A stretch of DNA of 64,000 bases, from NCBI GenBank assembly GCA_020740775.1, contig JAHEWK010000010.1:62001-126000 (forward strand). The letters are read 5' to 3'. The notes below the pieces were generated by a model. That model was not told the origin of the DNA and searched no databases. It was given only the letters and a program-made list of their open reading frames with translations. Of the stretch, positions 1 through 10,102 are shown in pieces (position 1 is the stretch's first letter; every line of letters starts with the position of its first letter). The stretch comes from Ilyonectria destructans (taxonomy: Eukaryota; Ascomycota; Sordariomycetes; Hypocreales; Nectriaceae). The position numbers were made by a program, and so were the translations under genes.

Positions 1-529
1 CCCTTGCGCTCGTCCTTCTTGGCAGTCTGCTGACGGGTTGTTACAACGGCAACGGGTATGGTGCACAGCTGGGCTACGGCGCCAGCGACGGCGCCCAAGG
101 CCAGCTCAACGACAGTGGACGGTGCCGCATTTCCTTTGGCTGACTTGATATAGAGCGTCCGGACCACGCTATACCAATAGAAGTAGGCAAAGTTGGTTGA
201 GGCGACGCCAATTAACGAACCGTTGATGCCCGCGTAGAGTCCTTGGACGCCGTCATCGGATACGATTCGCGACAGCGCATCCCATGTGGAAGTGTAATGA
301 GGTTCGTCGTCGGCGGCACGGGGGCCATCGGTTGCATTGGGCCGGACCTGGACTTGAAGTCGCGTCTTGACGCTGCAAGGTAAAAGGGTCAATGGGAGGA
401 AGGGATTGCTAATCCGAGACCGACTTACATGTCAAGAGGATAGACCAAAGCATTTGCGAGAACTGCACCTGATGCTCCGGCTACGGCACGGCCCCAGGGC
501 GAGATAGTAGGCTTGGATTGCGCGGCCAT
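1..529 (-). CDS. Peroxisomal adenine-nucleotide/PMP47-type mitochondrial-family carrier, 3' part missing
   Basis: This is the 5' part of a solute carrier of the mitochondrial carrier family, running off the left edge. Exon 1 is 529-429, a 56-nt GTAAGT...CAG intron is 428-373, and exon 2 is 372-1 (open). The junction restores the first carrier signature, PLDIVKTRLQVQ, at about residues 31-42. The second repeat carries IPVAVVTTRQQT, a pattern seen in PMP47/ANT1 peroxisomal carriers, which exchange adenine nucleotides (ATP in, AMP out) for fatty-acid activation. About 158 of an expected 300-340 residues are present. Family membership is certain; the peroxisomal assignment is inferred from the second-repeat signature. 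It is divergently transcribed from palB, 812 bp apart. A second carrier of this type lies at 45682-46668. Confidence 0.85.
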
Positions 530-1341
530 GATTGTTAGGCGGTGGTCGGACGAGTCGAGGATATCGCAACACAGGAGGACGCGTTCGACAGCGAAGAGGC
601 ACAGTTGGCTCCAGCTAGGTCGTGAAGCCAGACAAAAGTCCGGGCCCTGGCATCATCATATTGACATGGAACCAAGGTCGGATAGCGGTCCGCTGCCGTG
701 GGTCATCTGAACCTCGGCCCTGGACCGGTCTCGGCATATGGGAGGGAACGCCCCGCCCGTGTCCGACCCGCTTTTCTGACCTCGGTTAGTGACTTAGAGA
801 GGCGGCTGGCGAGCACCCAAGCTTAGCCGGTTGGTTGCATGAGCTGAGCCAAGGGGAAGAGGGCCAAGGGGCTGGTATGGTCACTTTGGTGGAATGGTGG
901 AATGGAGAAATGCGATGAAGTAAGTTAGATACTGAGCGGTTTAATCCATAGAGGGATGTCAAGTCGGCGCAGCGGACAATGTGATCTGTCTGCGTACAGC
1001 CGACGCAGAGTGCATGCAGTAAACGCACGATATGCAAATAGCACATGAGTCTTGACGTACATTTGGCGGACATTGCATAATGCAATCTTCTGCCATTCAT
1101 TACCAGGGTGTCTACACTGCGCAATTAGGTCACAGGTCCACTGGGCGGCTCTGTAGCACGGCATGTCTGCACGGATAGGCAGGTAATTAGTACGTAAGTA
1201 AGGTAAGTGGTAAAAGTGGTTAGAGTGGGGGGGAGAAGGGGGTTATCTGATCTCTGAGCAAAACGCCCCACCGCGGGGAGGTAAACCTCGAATGGACGCC
1301 GTACGAAGTGGGAATCTGGCGCCATGATTCAGTAAAAGGCC
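530..1341. promoter_or_regulatory. Divergent intergenic region, carrier / palB
   Basis: No coding sequence is supported here. Two GCCAAG hexamers (848-853 and 863-868), which match the PacC core GCCARG, lie 15 bp apart about 490 bp upstream of the palB start. Open frames in this stretch are short, overlap each other and show no family motifs. Confidence 0.4.
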
Positions 1342-4151
1342 ATGGAGAGGAGAGCTCAGGTGAGTGACTACCTAGTGGCCGCCCACCTATACAGGCTTGA
1401 TGAATACTGACCACCCTGACTCGGTAGGCCGCCGAGTCTCTTGTTGCGAGATCGAGCGGCCAAGCGGCCCTCGATCATGCTATCCAGGCCGCCGACCTGT
1501 ACATGCGTGCGGCTTCTGAAGCTGCGAGTAAGCCAGAGGCCACTCGCCTGCGACAGAAATGCCGGCAGCTCATCACTCTGGCTGAGCAACTTAAAGCCTC
1601 GCGGACAGGCGCTGCGTCTGTGCAGCAGCCGAGCCTGTTGCAACAGACTTCTCGCCTTCACGGCAATTACTTCCCTCAGTGGACAACCGCCCCTGTTGAT
1701 TCCGATTTCTGCCTTGCCTCGGGTGAGATGCCCTTCGTGTAGGTTGTTTCCATCCCTACGCCGGACGAGCTTCGCCACTGATGATGGACAGCGATGATGC
1801 TGCCCTTACGCTCTCGCCTCGGCAAGCAGCAACTTTTGACGGCTGGAAGAGGCCGATGGAGCTTCATTCGAGTGAGAGAGAGGCTGATATGGAAGCCTTT
1901 ATGGACTCTGGTGATGGGTGTGATCTAGTGCAGGATTTGACTACAGATTGCTCCGTCGTGGCCAGTCTTTGTGCGGCTATGCGAATATTGACTGGCCGAA
2001 ACTCGGTAGGTGACTACGGATAACCCACCGCGCCACCTGGGCCTCCTTATCCTTGGCTGGCTCATTGAACAACATTGTAACCTTGAGCTCATTAGGTTCT
2101 GGCTTCGATTTTGTACCCTTTCGACCGTGCTAGGGGCATGCCCAGGTTCTCCGCCTCGGGCAAGTATATCCTACGTTTGCACTTCAATGGCTGTTTTCGA
2201 CGTGTTGTCATTGATGAACGGCTCCCTGCCTCTTTGACTGATAGAACTCTTTACGTTGTCGACCGCCAAAACCCCCGTCTTATCTGGCCTGCACTTCTCG
2301 AAAAAGCTTACCTAAAAGTGCGAGGCGGATATGATTTTCCCGGAAGCAACTCGGGGACTGACCTATGGGTTCTCACCGGATGGATTCCCGAGCAACTTTT
2401 CCTTCAAAGGTACTTCTCTTCACCATCATGTGTCTAGCCTCACTTGAGGACTGTTTGACCGCCCCATCCCTACGTTTCATGTCCTTGTTACTAATGCATT
2501 GGTTATTAGGGAGGATCTTGACATTGAGGCTATCTGGAAAAGGATCAAGAAGGCCCATGATTTGGAAGATGTTGTCGTTACCTTGGGTACAGGGCGCATA
2601 TCAGCCGAGGAAGAGGACGTATTGGGCCTGATTGGCGAACATGACTACGCTGTCATGGCTCTCGATGTGGTTGGAATCACTCGGAGACTTTTGGTCAAGA
2701 ATCCATGGTGTAACGGGCCAGTTTGGAAGGGAGCTATCGCAACGACTCCGCCAATGCTGCAGATGGAAGGGGACCCCAAATCATCTGAATCCAGCGGGAC
2801 GTCGCGCCGAGGCCAGCCGTCTGCTGGCTCTTTTTGGATGCCACTCGAGGATGTGGTGCAACACTTCGAATCCATGTACCTCAACTGGAACCCTGCAAGA
2901 TTTGCCCATCGCCAGGATCACCATTTTACCTGGAAAATACCTTCTGCCTCGCTGGCGTCGTCACTGGTGCGCAACCCGCAGTACTCATTCGAATGTCCAA
3001 GCGGTGGAACGGTGTGGATCCTCGTGAGTCGGCACTTCATGGATGCCGAACTTCAGATAGCCCGCACAAGAACCGACTCCATGGCTGCAGTGTCACGACA
3101 GCTTGGATTCATGAGTATCCTTGTGTTTGATAATGGAGGCCACAAAGTTCAGGTGAGTGATGGCGAGGTTTATCGTGGCCCATACGTGGACTCGCCTCAG
3201 ACACTTGCACGTCTCGATACAAGCCCAACGAAACGGTACACGATTGTCCTGGATCAGCATGAATTTCCGCTTCCCGATTATACACTTACGCTTTCGCTCT
3301 TCTCCCAAGAGCCCCTCAAAGTGAAGAAGGCTGGGGATGCGATGCTACACTGCAAGGAGATGACGGGCACCTGGAACAGGCGCACTGCTGGTGGCAACGC
3401 TGCTTGTCCGACATACTTGCTGAACCCGCAATTTAAGTTAACTCTTTCACACGCGAGCCCGCTCTCCGTCCTGCTTTCTGCAGATAACCAAGACATCCAC
3501 GTCCATGTTGATCTCGTCTGGGCTCAGGGGAAACGAGTTGCTGCACTCAAGGCCCGAGACTTGGTGGGATCATCTGGTGAATATCGACGGGGATGTAGCG
3601 TTGCAAACATACCTCAGGTCGACCCTGGTGTTTACACTGTCGTCTGCTCGACGTTTGAAGCAAGCCAGCTGGCTGAATTCGTCCTCAGGGTTGGGTCAAT
3701 GACGCCTGTGACGCTGGAGCCTATCCCCGCGGATGCTGCCGGGCGACTACAAACAATATTGCCTCCCTTTAGGCTTTCCGAGGGCGAGGAGGTACGACGT
3801 GCGCCCCTGTCCGTGTCTTGGCTCACACGGATGAGCGTAACAGCAAAGAGTGTGACCCAACCAGGTTTGGAGCCTGGCAGCCGGCCATCTTCGACGTTGG
3901 TAATCCGCCTCTCCGTTGTTCATGGCTGGGCTCCTGAGCGGACTGTTGTCGCTATATCCGGCGACGGCGAGTTCCAGGAACCCAAGACTAGCGTTCGAAC
4001 ACTGGAATTTGATATGGAACCCGGGCGTATTCTCCGCGAAGGAATGTGGTTAATTGTGGAAAGCATGGGAACACACAACATCACTGAGAACATTGAGGTG
4101 GGGCTTCATAGTGATGCCCCAGTTCATGTTGGGCCTTGGGAACTAATGTGA
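1342..4151 (+). CDS. palB: PalB/Rim13 calpain-like cysteine protease of alkaline pH signalling
   Basis: Cytosolic calpain-like protease that, in the Pal/Rim pathway, is needed to cleave the PacC/Rim101 transcription factor at alkaline pH on ESCRT-III-decorated membranes. Five exons: 1342-1359, 1428-1738, 1792-2005, 2096-2409, 2510-4151, giving 832 residues. Introns are 68, 53, 90 and 100 nt. The 18-nt first exon encodes MERRAQ and leads into an N-terminal MIT domain (about 7-75). The catalytic triad is visible: Cys163 in TTDCSVVASL, His330 in GEHDYAV and Asn350 in KNPW. C2-like calpain domain III regions follow, ending in PWELM. The junction at 1738/1792 was chosen because it restores PFVDDAALTLSPRQ, as in homologues. 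It is convergent with the C2H2 factor. The assignment is firm; exon 1 is the least certain part. Confidence 0.93.
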
Positions 4152-4625
4152 TCGGATAGAAGCGGAGGCTATATTCACTGGAATAGTCAAGAAGCAAGTT
4201 ACTGTACAGATACCAATTCCTTGCATGCTGGATCTAAATGCACGCTCAGCCTCCAACGCCCCTAATACAACGCCCGCCTAATATTCCCATATCAAAGATA
4301 TGAAGCTGAGCCAACCTGGTATATGAGCGCCCCAACGCCAAAAAAAAAATCTGTAATCCATCGATGCAAATTCCACAGGCTGCACCTTGAGAACTCGTAA
4401 TAAATGCGCCAAAGCTAAACCATGCGAAATCAACATGGTGGGCAACTAGTCATACACGCAAACCCGATCAGAAAAACAAAACAGAGAAGACCAAGTGTCT
4501 CAAAACGCGCAAGTCTACCACAGATTCACCCGTATGTCGGCTGGCTGGAGAAGCGAAATGGAATGGTGACATGTCAGAGCGAGTCCTGAAGCAGAGGCAA
4601 GACGAGCATAGCCCCATCGCCGACT
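4152..4625. other. Convergent spacer, palB / C2H2 factor
   Basis: 474 bp between two converging stop codons. It must hold both 3' UTRs. It is AT-richer than the flanking genes, with an A9 run near 4341; no gene or structured element is seen. Confidence 0.5.
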
Positions 4626-6202
4626 TTATGATGGCGGACCCCGCCTTCGCCGACCGCGATTGGGCCCGTCGGGCCGTTGAGAGAGAACATCCCGTAGGGC
4701 CGGGTCGTCCTTGTCCTTGTCCACATGATGCACACGAACGTGTCTGTTAATGGGTGTCTTGTTAGTCCCTGTAGACCACAACGTGGGCCTGGGCCATGGG
4801 TTGGAAGACAAGAAATGCACTGGGCCAGGTTGTGAATATCGTACCTCTGTAGATTGTCCGGACGGGGATACTTGTGCTCCCTGTCAGGGCAGAATGGACA
4901 GACGTATCCCGGAGAGTCATGGACGAGACCATGCCTGATCATCTCATTCTTGCGCTTAAAGCCCTTTCCACCTTCGCTTCGAGGACAGCCTTGAACAGAG
5001 CAGTAGTGTGGACGAGCTGACGAATGCACATTGGCATGAGAGTTGAGTAGATATTGGGTTTGAAAAGCAGGAGCAGTACACCCAGTAAAAGTACAAACAT
5101 ATGCACCAACTTGAGGATTGGTGATGCCATCAATGCTCATTCGATCAGCAACAGAGGTCGACGTGGCCGGCGTGGAGGCGGAGTGATCAGTGCTGGGAGT
5201 TTCTCCTGTGGCACTACTACTGTACTCGGCATTGGAGCGCTGGTGGATGCCATTGGTGTTATAGTAATAGGGGCTCGAAGCTGATAACGAACGTGGAGAC
5301 GGTAGATTTCGCGAGTAGATTTCGTTTGGTGAAATGGGAGGTGAGGCATGGGTGTTAGCGATGGGGGTAAATCGGGGGATTCCACTAGATGGAGAGCCGG
5401 GAAAACCTGGCCCAGGCCCGTGGCGGGAAACGAGCTCCTTCTCTACCGGAGCCATTGATTCGGGAGGCAAGCGGTTGAAGTCGCCAAGGGTTGAGCGGAT
5501 CGAGGGAAGCATTTGGCCATTCGAATCGGAACGAGGAGAATCCATCTGAATCGGGGGAAGCTCTCCACTGGCAGTTGTGAGGACAGCTATCGGGGGAGAC
5601 TTGGCAACAGGCTTGTTATTGGACCCGGAGAATGGATACGGAACAGCAGGGACTGTAACTGCGGGAAAGTCATCGCGGATAGAGAGTTGACGGGTTGAGA
5701 CCGATATGTCGGGGGTAGCCTTAAGAGCTATGATAGAGGCCGGACTCGGGAGGGGAGCCGGACCCGTGGCGAAGGCTTGCAGTGCATCTGCGGCGAGGTG
5801 CTGAAGCGAGGGAACGGTCATGACAACTTCGTCGGTGGGGCCATCAAGACTGGACTCGTCGTCCGGGGAGTCTTCGTCGCAGGGTAAGACCTGACGAGCG
5901 GCGACACGGGCGATCTCGGGGTCGCGTCCGTTGTCGAGATAGGCGACCAGGATGGCATCCCCCGAATTGGGACGGACCTTGTGGCGATTAGACTTGTCGC
6001 GATCGTCGAGAAAGGCAGGACTGACTTGGGCTGGAGGAATATCTGGGGGGGGACTCGGAGAGGGTGCGAGCCGAGGACGGAGCGGAGTCATGAGGGGGCT
6101 GTCGCGAGGGACCACCTCATCCGGATCGTAGGTGTCGGCGACGACGAAGCCGAGCTGCGAGTGCGATTGTTGAGATTGCTGGTGTTGAGCGGCCGTTGTC
6201 AT
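4626..6202 (-). CDS. C2H2 zinc-finger transcription factor
   Basis: Putative nuclear regulator with a long disordered N-terminus and C-terminal zinc fingers. Exon 1 is 6202-4845, a 101-nt intron is 4844-4744, and exon 2 is 4743-4626, giving 491 residues. Residues 1 to about 365 are Pro/Ser-rich. Three fingers follow from about residue 369: CTFTGC...HANVH, a long-loop CSVQGCPRSEGGKGF...HGLVH, and CPFCPDREHKYPRPDNLQR/HVRVHH. The intron cuts the third finger between Arg and the first zinc-ligand His. Unspliced translation loses both histidines, so splicing is essential. The C-terminal tail is basic (RGRRRRG), a possible nuclear-localisation signal. The finger block looks highly conserved, but I cannot name an orthologue; it is not the CON7 finger type. 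The start is the first ATG of the open frame. Confidence 0.88.
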
Positions 6203-6779
6203 AGTTGTCGCGTCAACGTCTATTGCTCAACTCGCCATGGCCCTCGGAGGGTGGCGCCCGACTCGGATTCGTGTTGGCCGTTAGGTTGCGAGCCGGGCCT
6301 TCTCACGATAGGCGAATTTGGGAGGCAACGAGAGCGACGGAGGTGGAAATCAGTCGGCGCAGGGGAGGCCTCGAGATGCGAGGTGGTAGAGAGCGATGTG
6401 CGCGCGACTAGACAAGACAACGCAAGACAAGAGTTGGAGGGGGCGGGGGAAGTGCGGATCGGAGTGCACAGTAGTCTGTTGTCAGTTTAGAGATGCTGGT
6501 AGTTTTTGGGCGCTCTGGCGTGAGGAGGTGGGCGAGGCGCGGCGATGTGAGGCGCGACGATGCGAGGCCAGGCACGAGACGATGAGAGAGGGGAAGTGGC
6601 GGCGAACAAGTAGTAGACTGGATTGCGGTGTAGGGCGATTGTGGGAGAGACTTCGGGGAAAGCTGGGCCGACGGAGTGTAAGCTTGGGTAGTGGTGTTGT
6701 AATGTTGTGGTTGTCGTAGAAGTGGCGGCTGTTGTTGTTATTTGCTGGCGTGGGTGTGTGTGGAGGAGAGAGGAGAGGA

Positions 6780-6796
6780 GGGGGGGGGGGGGGGGG
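6780..6796 (+). repeat. G17 homopolymer
   Basis: An uninterrupted run of 17 G, about 580 bp upstream of the C2H2-factor ATG and directly after a GGAGA-rich stretch. It may vary in length between strains or be an assembly-sensitive site. Confidence 0.9.
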
Positions 6797-7110
6797 ATAT
6801 TGAGGCTGGACGGTGGAGGATGAAGGCAAGATCAGGTAATGCGGGAAGGTATAACGGGAAGGCAGGGTAGGTAGGCGGTACCTTGGCTGGGTAGTACCTG
6901 CTACCCCCAGCTGCCTGGTCCCTACCCGTTCCGCAGTAGCCTCAGAGCCCCAGGACCTCAGGGCCTCAGGGTGGAGACGAGGCGGCGTTTGATACGGAGA
7001 GTCGAGTGAGGGGAGGCTCAGACTGGCCGACTGGACTGGGCTGGGGTTGGGAAGTTGGAAAAGCGGCTTGGGACTGGGCCGGGGCTGGGCCGGGGGCTGG
7101 GGGCTAAGAT

Positions 7111-7145
7111 GGGGATGGAGGATGGGGATGGGGATGGGGATGGGG
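7111..7145 (+). repeat. GGGGAT tandem array, G-quadruplex candidate
   Basis: Five runs of four G separated by AT or ATGGAGGAT, preceded at 7058-7105 by further G3-G5 runs. The + strand satisfies the G3+N1-7 pattern for an intramolecular quadruplex. A regulatory role is inference only. Confidence 0.8.
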
Positions 7146-7633
7146 CACTGGGGCATGAGGATAATTAGTATGGGGGATGGGGCTCTGCTACTGGGGAAGG
7201 AAGGAGCGCCGAGCTCGGTACATGCGACGGGTCGTACTTCAGACTCCAGTCTCCAGCTTGGACGAAGTAGGTAAGTAGGTACCGTGCCTGGCTTTGCCGT
7301 TTTTTTTTTTTACCTCGACTTTTAGTAGCGTCTTAGCGGAGAAACTAACCCAAGGTGAGCCTCGGTCTCCCAACGTCAAGACTCGGTCTGGTATGGTGGG
7401 AGGTAGGTACCCAGCGACGAGGCAGGAATGTTGGTTCAAGTGTGAAGAGCTGTAAGTTGGCAGGTACCCCGATCTAGCTGCCTCATCTCGCGGAAGTTAA
7501 GGGCGATTCTGGATATGTCCCGCGCGAGGGGATGACGGGTGGGTGGACGTGTGGGAATTGTGTGGGTGTGGGTATCTATGGGGTGGACTCTTGGATGGGT
7601 GAGTGGATGATGATGTGTGGAGGGAGTACTGGA

Positions 7634-7728
7634 GCAATGGGGCAATGGAGCAATGGAGCCATCAAGCCATGGAGCCATGGAGCCATTGAGTTATCGAGCC
7701 ATTGAACCATTGAGCATGGAGCAATGGA
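7634..7728. repeat. 8-bp minisatellite, about 12 copies
   Basis: Twelve tandem units of the octamer GCMATGGA and variants (GCAATGGA, GCCATGGA, GCCATTGA), eleven of 8 bp and one of 7 bp. The units alternate with their near-palindromic form, so the array resembles itself on both strands. Start codons in every unit make spurious short open frames. Confidence 0.85.
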
Positions 7729-8025
7729 TGCATGACAGCGAAAGTGCCTCCCACCCAGTCTCCCCCACTTGCGCTCGTCGTCTAAGCCTCAGCGTCCACT
7801 GCCGTGTGTTGTGTGATGCAAGTGCGTCTTGATGGCGGATGTTTTGTCAACGGCGAAATGCTGTACCATGCATGTGTGCTCGGGGCCGCCCCCTCTTCAA
7901 CAACGCATCACTGCCCTTCTATTTTCTGGGGTCCTCCGTGGTCCTCTTCTCGGCGACCTCGTTAAACCGTCGTCGTTGTCGCATCTCTCTCTCTGACTTC
8001 GCAACCTCTCCTTTCGTACCTCTCT

Positions 8026-8055
8026 CTTCGCACCGCTTCGCACCGCTTCGCACCT
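8026..8055. repeat. Three tandem copies of a 10-bp unit
   Basis: CTTCGCACCG occurs twice, followed by a third copy ending in T, within a pyrimidine-rich stretch. No function is inferred. Confidence 0.85.
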
Positions 8056-9180
8056 CCTCATGTCCTCGCGCCTCCTCTTCGCCATCGTTTCCGGTCCCTG
8101 CCTCCCTTACGATTGCTTCGTCCCGACCGTACCGCAATTTTCCCAAGACGCTGCCCAGTTTCTCCCCGACCTGGGCGGGTGCACCGCCAGTCCTCATCCA
8201 GAGGAGGGGCCGGGACCCAAGGACACCCAAGCCCAAGACAGTGACCGTCTCCACCATTTGCCATGTCCTCCAGCCGCAATGTGGGTCGGGAGGGTTGCTG
8301 GACGAGGGGAAGTGGGTACTGCTGCTTCGTAGGTACCTAGTACCACTTGACGATGGGAAGAGGGACTTCCACACCCGACAGAGCTACGGACGGAGTGGGC
8401 AGTGGGGTCTGCTCTGCTCCTTCCTCGTAGGTATTTCGCATGTTTTCCGCCCTTGGCTAAACACGGCGGCCCCAGACCGAGGCCCTCCGAGTCCCATGCT
8501 GGCCATGTTCACTTGTGTGCCGCCATGAAAAGGGCAGAAGGCAGCATGCTAGCATCTCTTCTCATGTCGGGACCCCGGAACCCCCGCCCGTTGCCTGCCC
8601 GTGAATTACCCGCCTGTTGTCTGCTGCCCACTGCCCACTGCCACTGCCCACCGTCCACTGCCCACCGTCTACTCTTTGCTGCCGGCACCACAGTCCGGGG
8701 GTGATCATCCCACCACGAGAATCCGCAAAGTACCGCATGGATGTGCAGAGTCCCGGGTCCTTGCGCCTCAACCATGCACCTCCAGTACAGTGTCTTCCGT
8801 ACCTACATCGCATGTCCAGTACGTATTGCCGGCGCAGAGTTTGGAGTGGATGTATGGAGGGGATTAAGCGCAATTAGGCCAAACTCGGCTGCTCGCTTCC
8901 ATGGACGGGTTCTGGGGCTTGGGTATCTCTGCCATTTCACACCATTATCCCCTCCCTTCCCGAGACAGGCCAGCATGCGCTGCTTTGCCGCGGCGCCAAC
9001 TACTACGTAGTACCTACCACGCAACCACCTATTGGGTAGGCCCTGGTAAGCCGCAGCCCCTCCCGCTAGACCCCAGGCCCCTCCCGCTAAACCCCAGACT
9101 GGGCTAGGTCATTTGGGCGCCAGCGCCAGCGCCGGCGGCATTGCGTTGCTCAGGTGGTCTCCTGCCGATGGCTCCCTGGG

Positions 9181-9241
9181 TAGGTACGTATTGCAGATTA
9201 CAATCCTACCACTTGGTAGGTACCTATGTAGGTAGGTACCT
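9181..9241. repeat. Cluster of TAGGTACC motifs
   Basis: The palindromic core GGTACC preceded by TA recurs: TAGGTACGTA, TAGGTACCTA and GTAGGTAGGTACC within 61 bp. The same motif appears in other intergenic stretches of this window and rarely in exons. This may be a regulatory palindrome or the remnant of a dispersed short repeat. Confidence 0.6.
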
Positions 9242-10102
9242 GGACGAGACGACGTCCGACGACCTCTGAAGCCGCCGAGTTGATATGGAAATCAAAGTGC
9301 CTGCTCACCGAGGAATCGCATCGGTTCTAAGAGAACTTCGTGCCTTACACGTGATTTGGCAGTGCATAGTTGGTTGACGCCAACTCTTCTCGCCTTATCA
9401 GAGACTTTTTCAGCTCTCACATTACTGTTAGGAACTGCAACTGTCATCATTTTTGGGATGGAGGTAGCTTGACTAACGTCTCCACGCCCCGAACACCCCT
9501 GCCTACCTGTCTACTTCGCCCCAAGAATGCATGTTTGGCAGGTCTCTAGGGCATTACTTACTAGATATGGACTTGACCTCTCGGGATGATAGCTTCGGGA
9601 TTAGCTACTCAGGGTTTACCACTGAGACCGATGGCTTTCTTCTCTCCGGAATAGGGGCAATTGGGAAGAGTTAGAAGGAACATTTCAAACGGCCATCTCC
9701 TTTTGTCGGTCCTCCGACTCCATCAACTTGGACTAGCCAAGGGTTTTGTAGTATCCACGCTGCTCAGCCGTCCCCACAAGCAATGCCGAGAGAACCCTCG
9801 CACATGCCGATGGCGGCCGTTAACAGCACCAGTCCGCACGAGTTGTTGAATTCGCACATCGCGCTCTTTCTTCCCTCGCTGCACCTCCGCATACAACATC
9901 AGCGGGCCTCACCTACGTGTTTTGACCATTGTACATGTATGAGCATATCTGCATGTATGCACACCAATCATTGCAGCCGCCTGTATTCTAAAGCTCCCTC
10001 GTTTTCTTGCCTCGCACAGCACACTCCATCCAGCAACCCACAACGCTCATATCACCGGCTCGACTCGCACATTTCGACTACTTCCAAGCGTCACGTACCA
10101 CC

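Larger units (their letters stand above)
6203..10102. other. Gene-free 3.9-kb spacer, divergent C2H2 factor / alcohol dehydrogenase
   Basis: No gene is supported. It contains a G17 homopolymer (6780-6796), G-run arrays (7058-7145), a T-run near 7300, TAGGTACC-type motifs (7268-7283, 8330-8344, 9181-9241), an 8-bp tandem repeat (7634-7728), three copies of a 10-bp repeat (8026-8055) and a CCCACTGC-like repeat (about 8617-8670). Long open frames here are proline/arginine-rich on both strands at once, as expected from GC-rich simple sequence. It probably carries both promoters and long 5' leaders. Confidence 0.6.

Noticed and set aside
1723..1769. Alternative 47-nt palB intron ending in GAG
   Set aside because: It keeps the frame but has a poor acceptor and adds non-conserved residues. 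The 1739-1791 intron has a TGATG branch-like site and restores the homologous PFVDDAALTLSPRQ.
6482..7156. Proline-rich 224-codon frame on the - strand
   Set aside because: It translates the G17 and GGGGAT arrays as poly-Pro and Pro-rich stretches; no ordered segment and no splice connection to the C2H2 gene.
7839..8528. 229-codon open frame on the + strand
   Set aside because: It overlaps long open frames on the opposite strand, contains 10-bp repeats, is Ser/Pro/Arg-rich and has no family motif; GC-rich spacer explains it.
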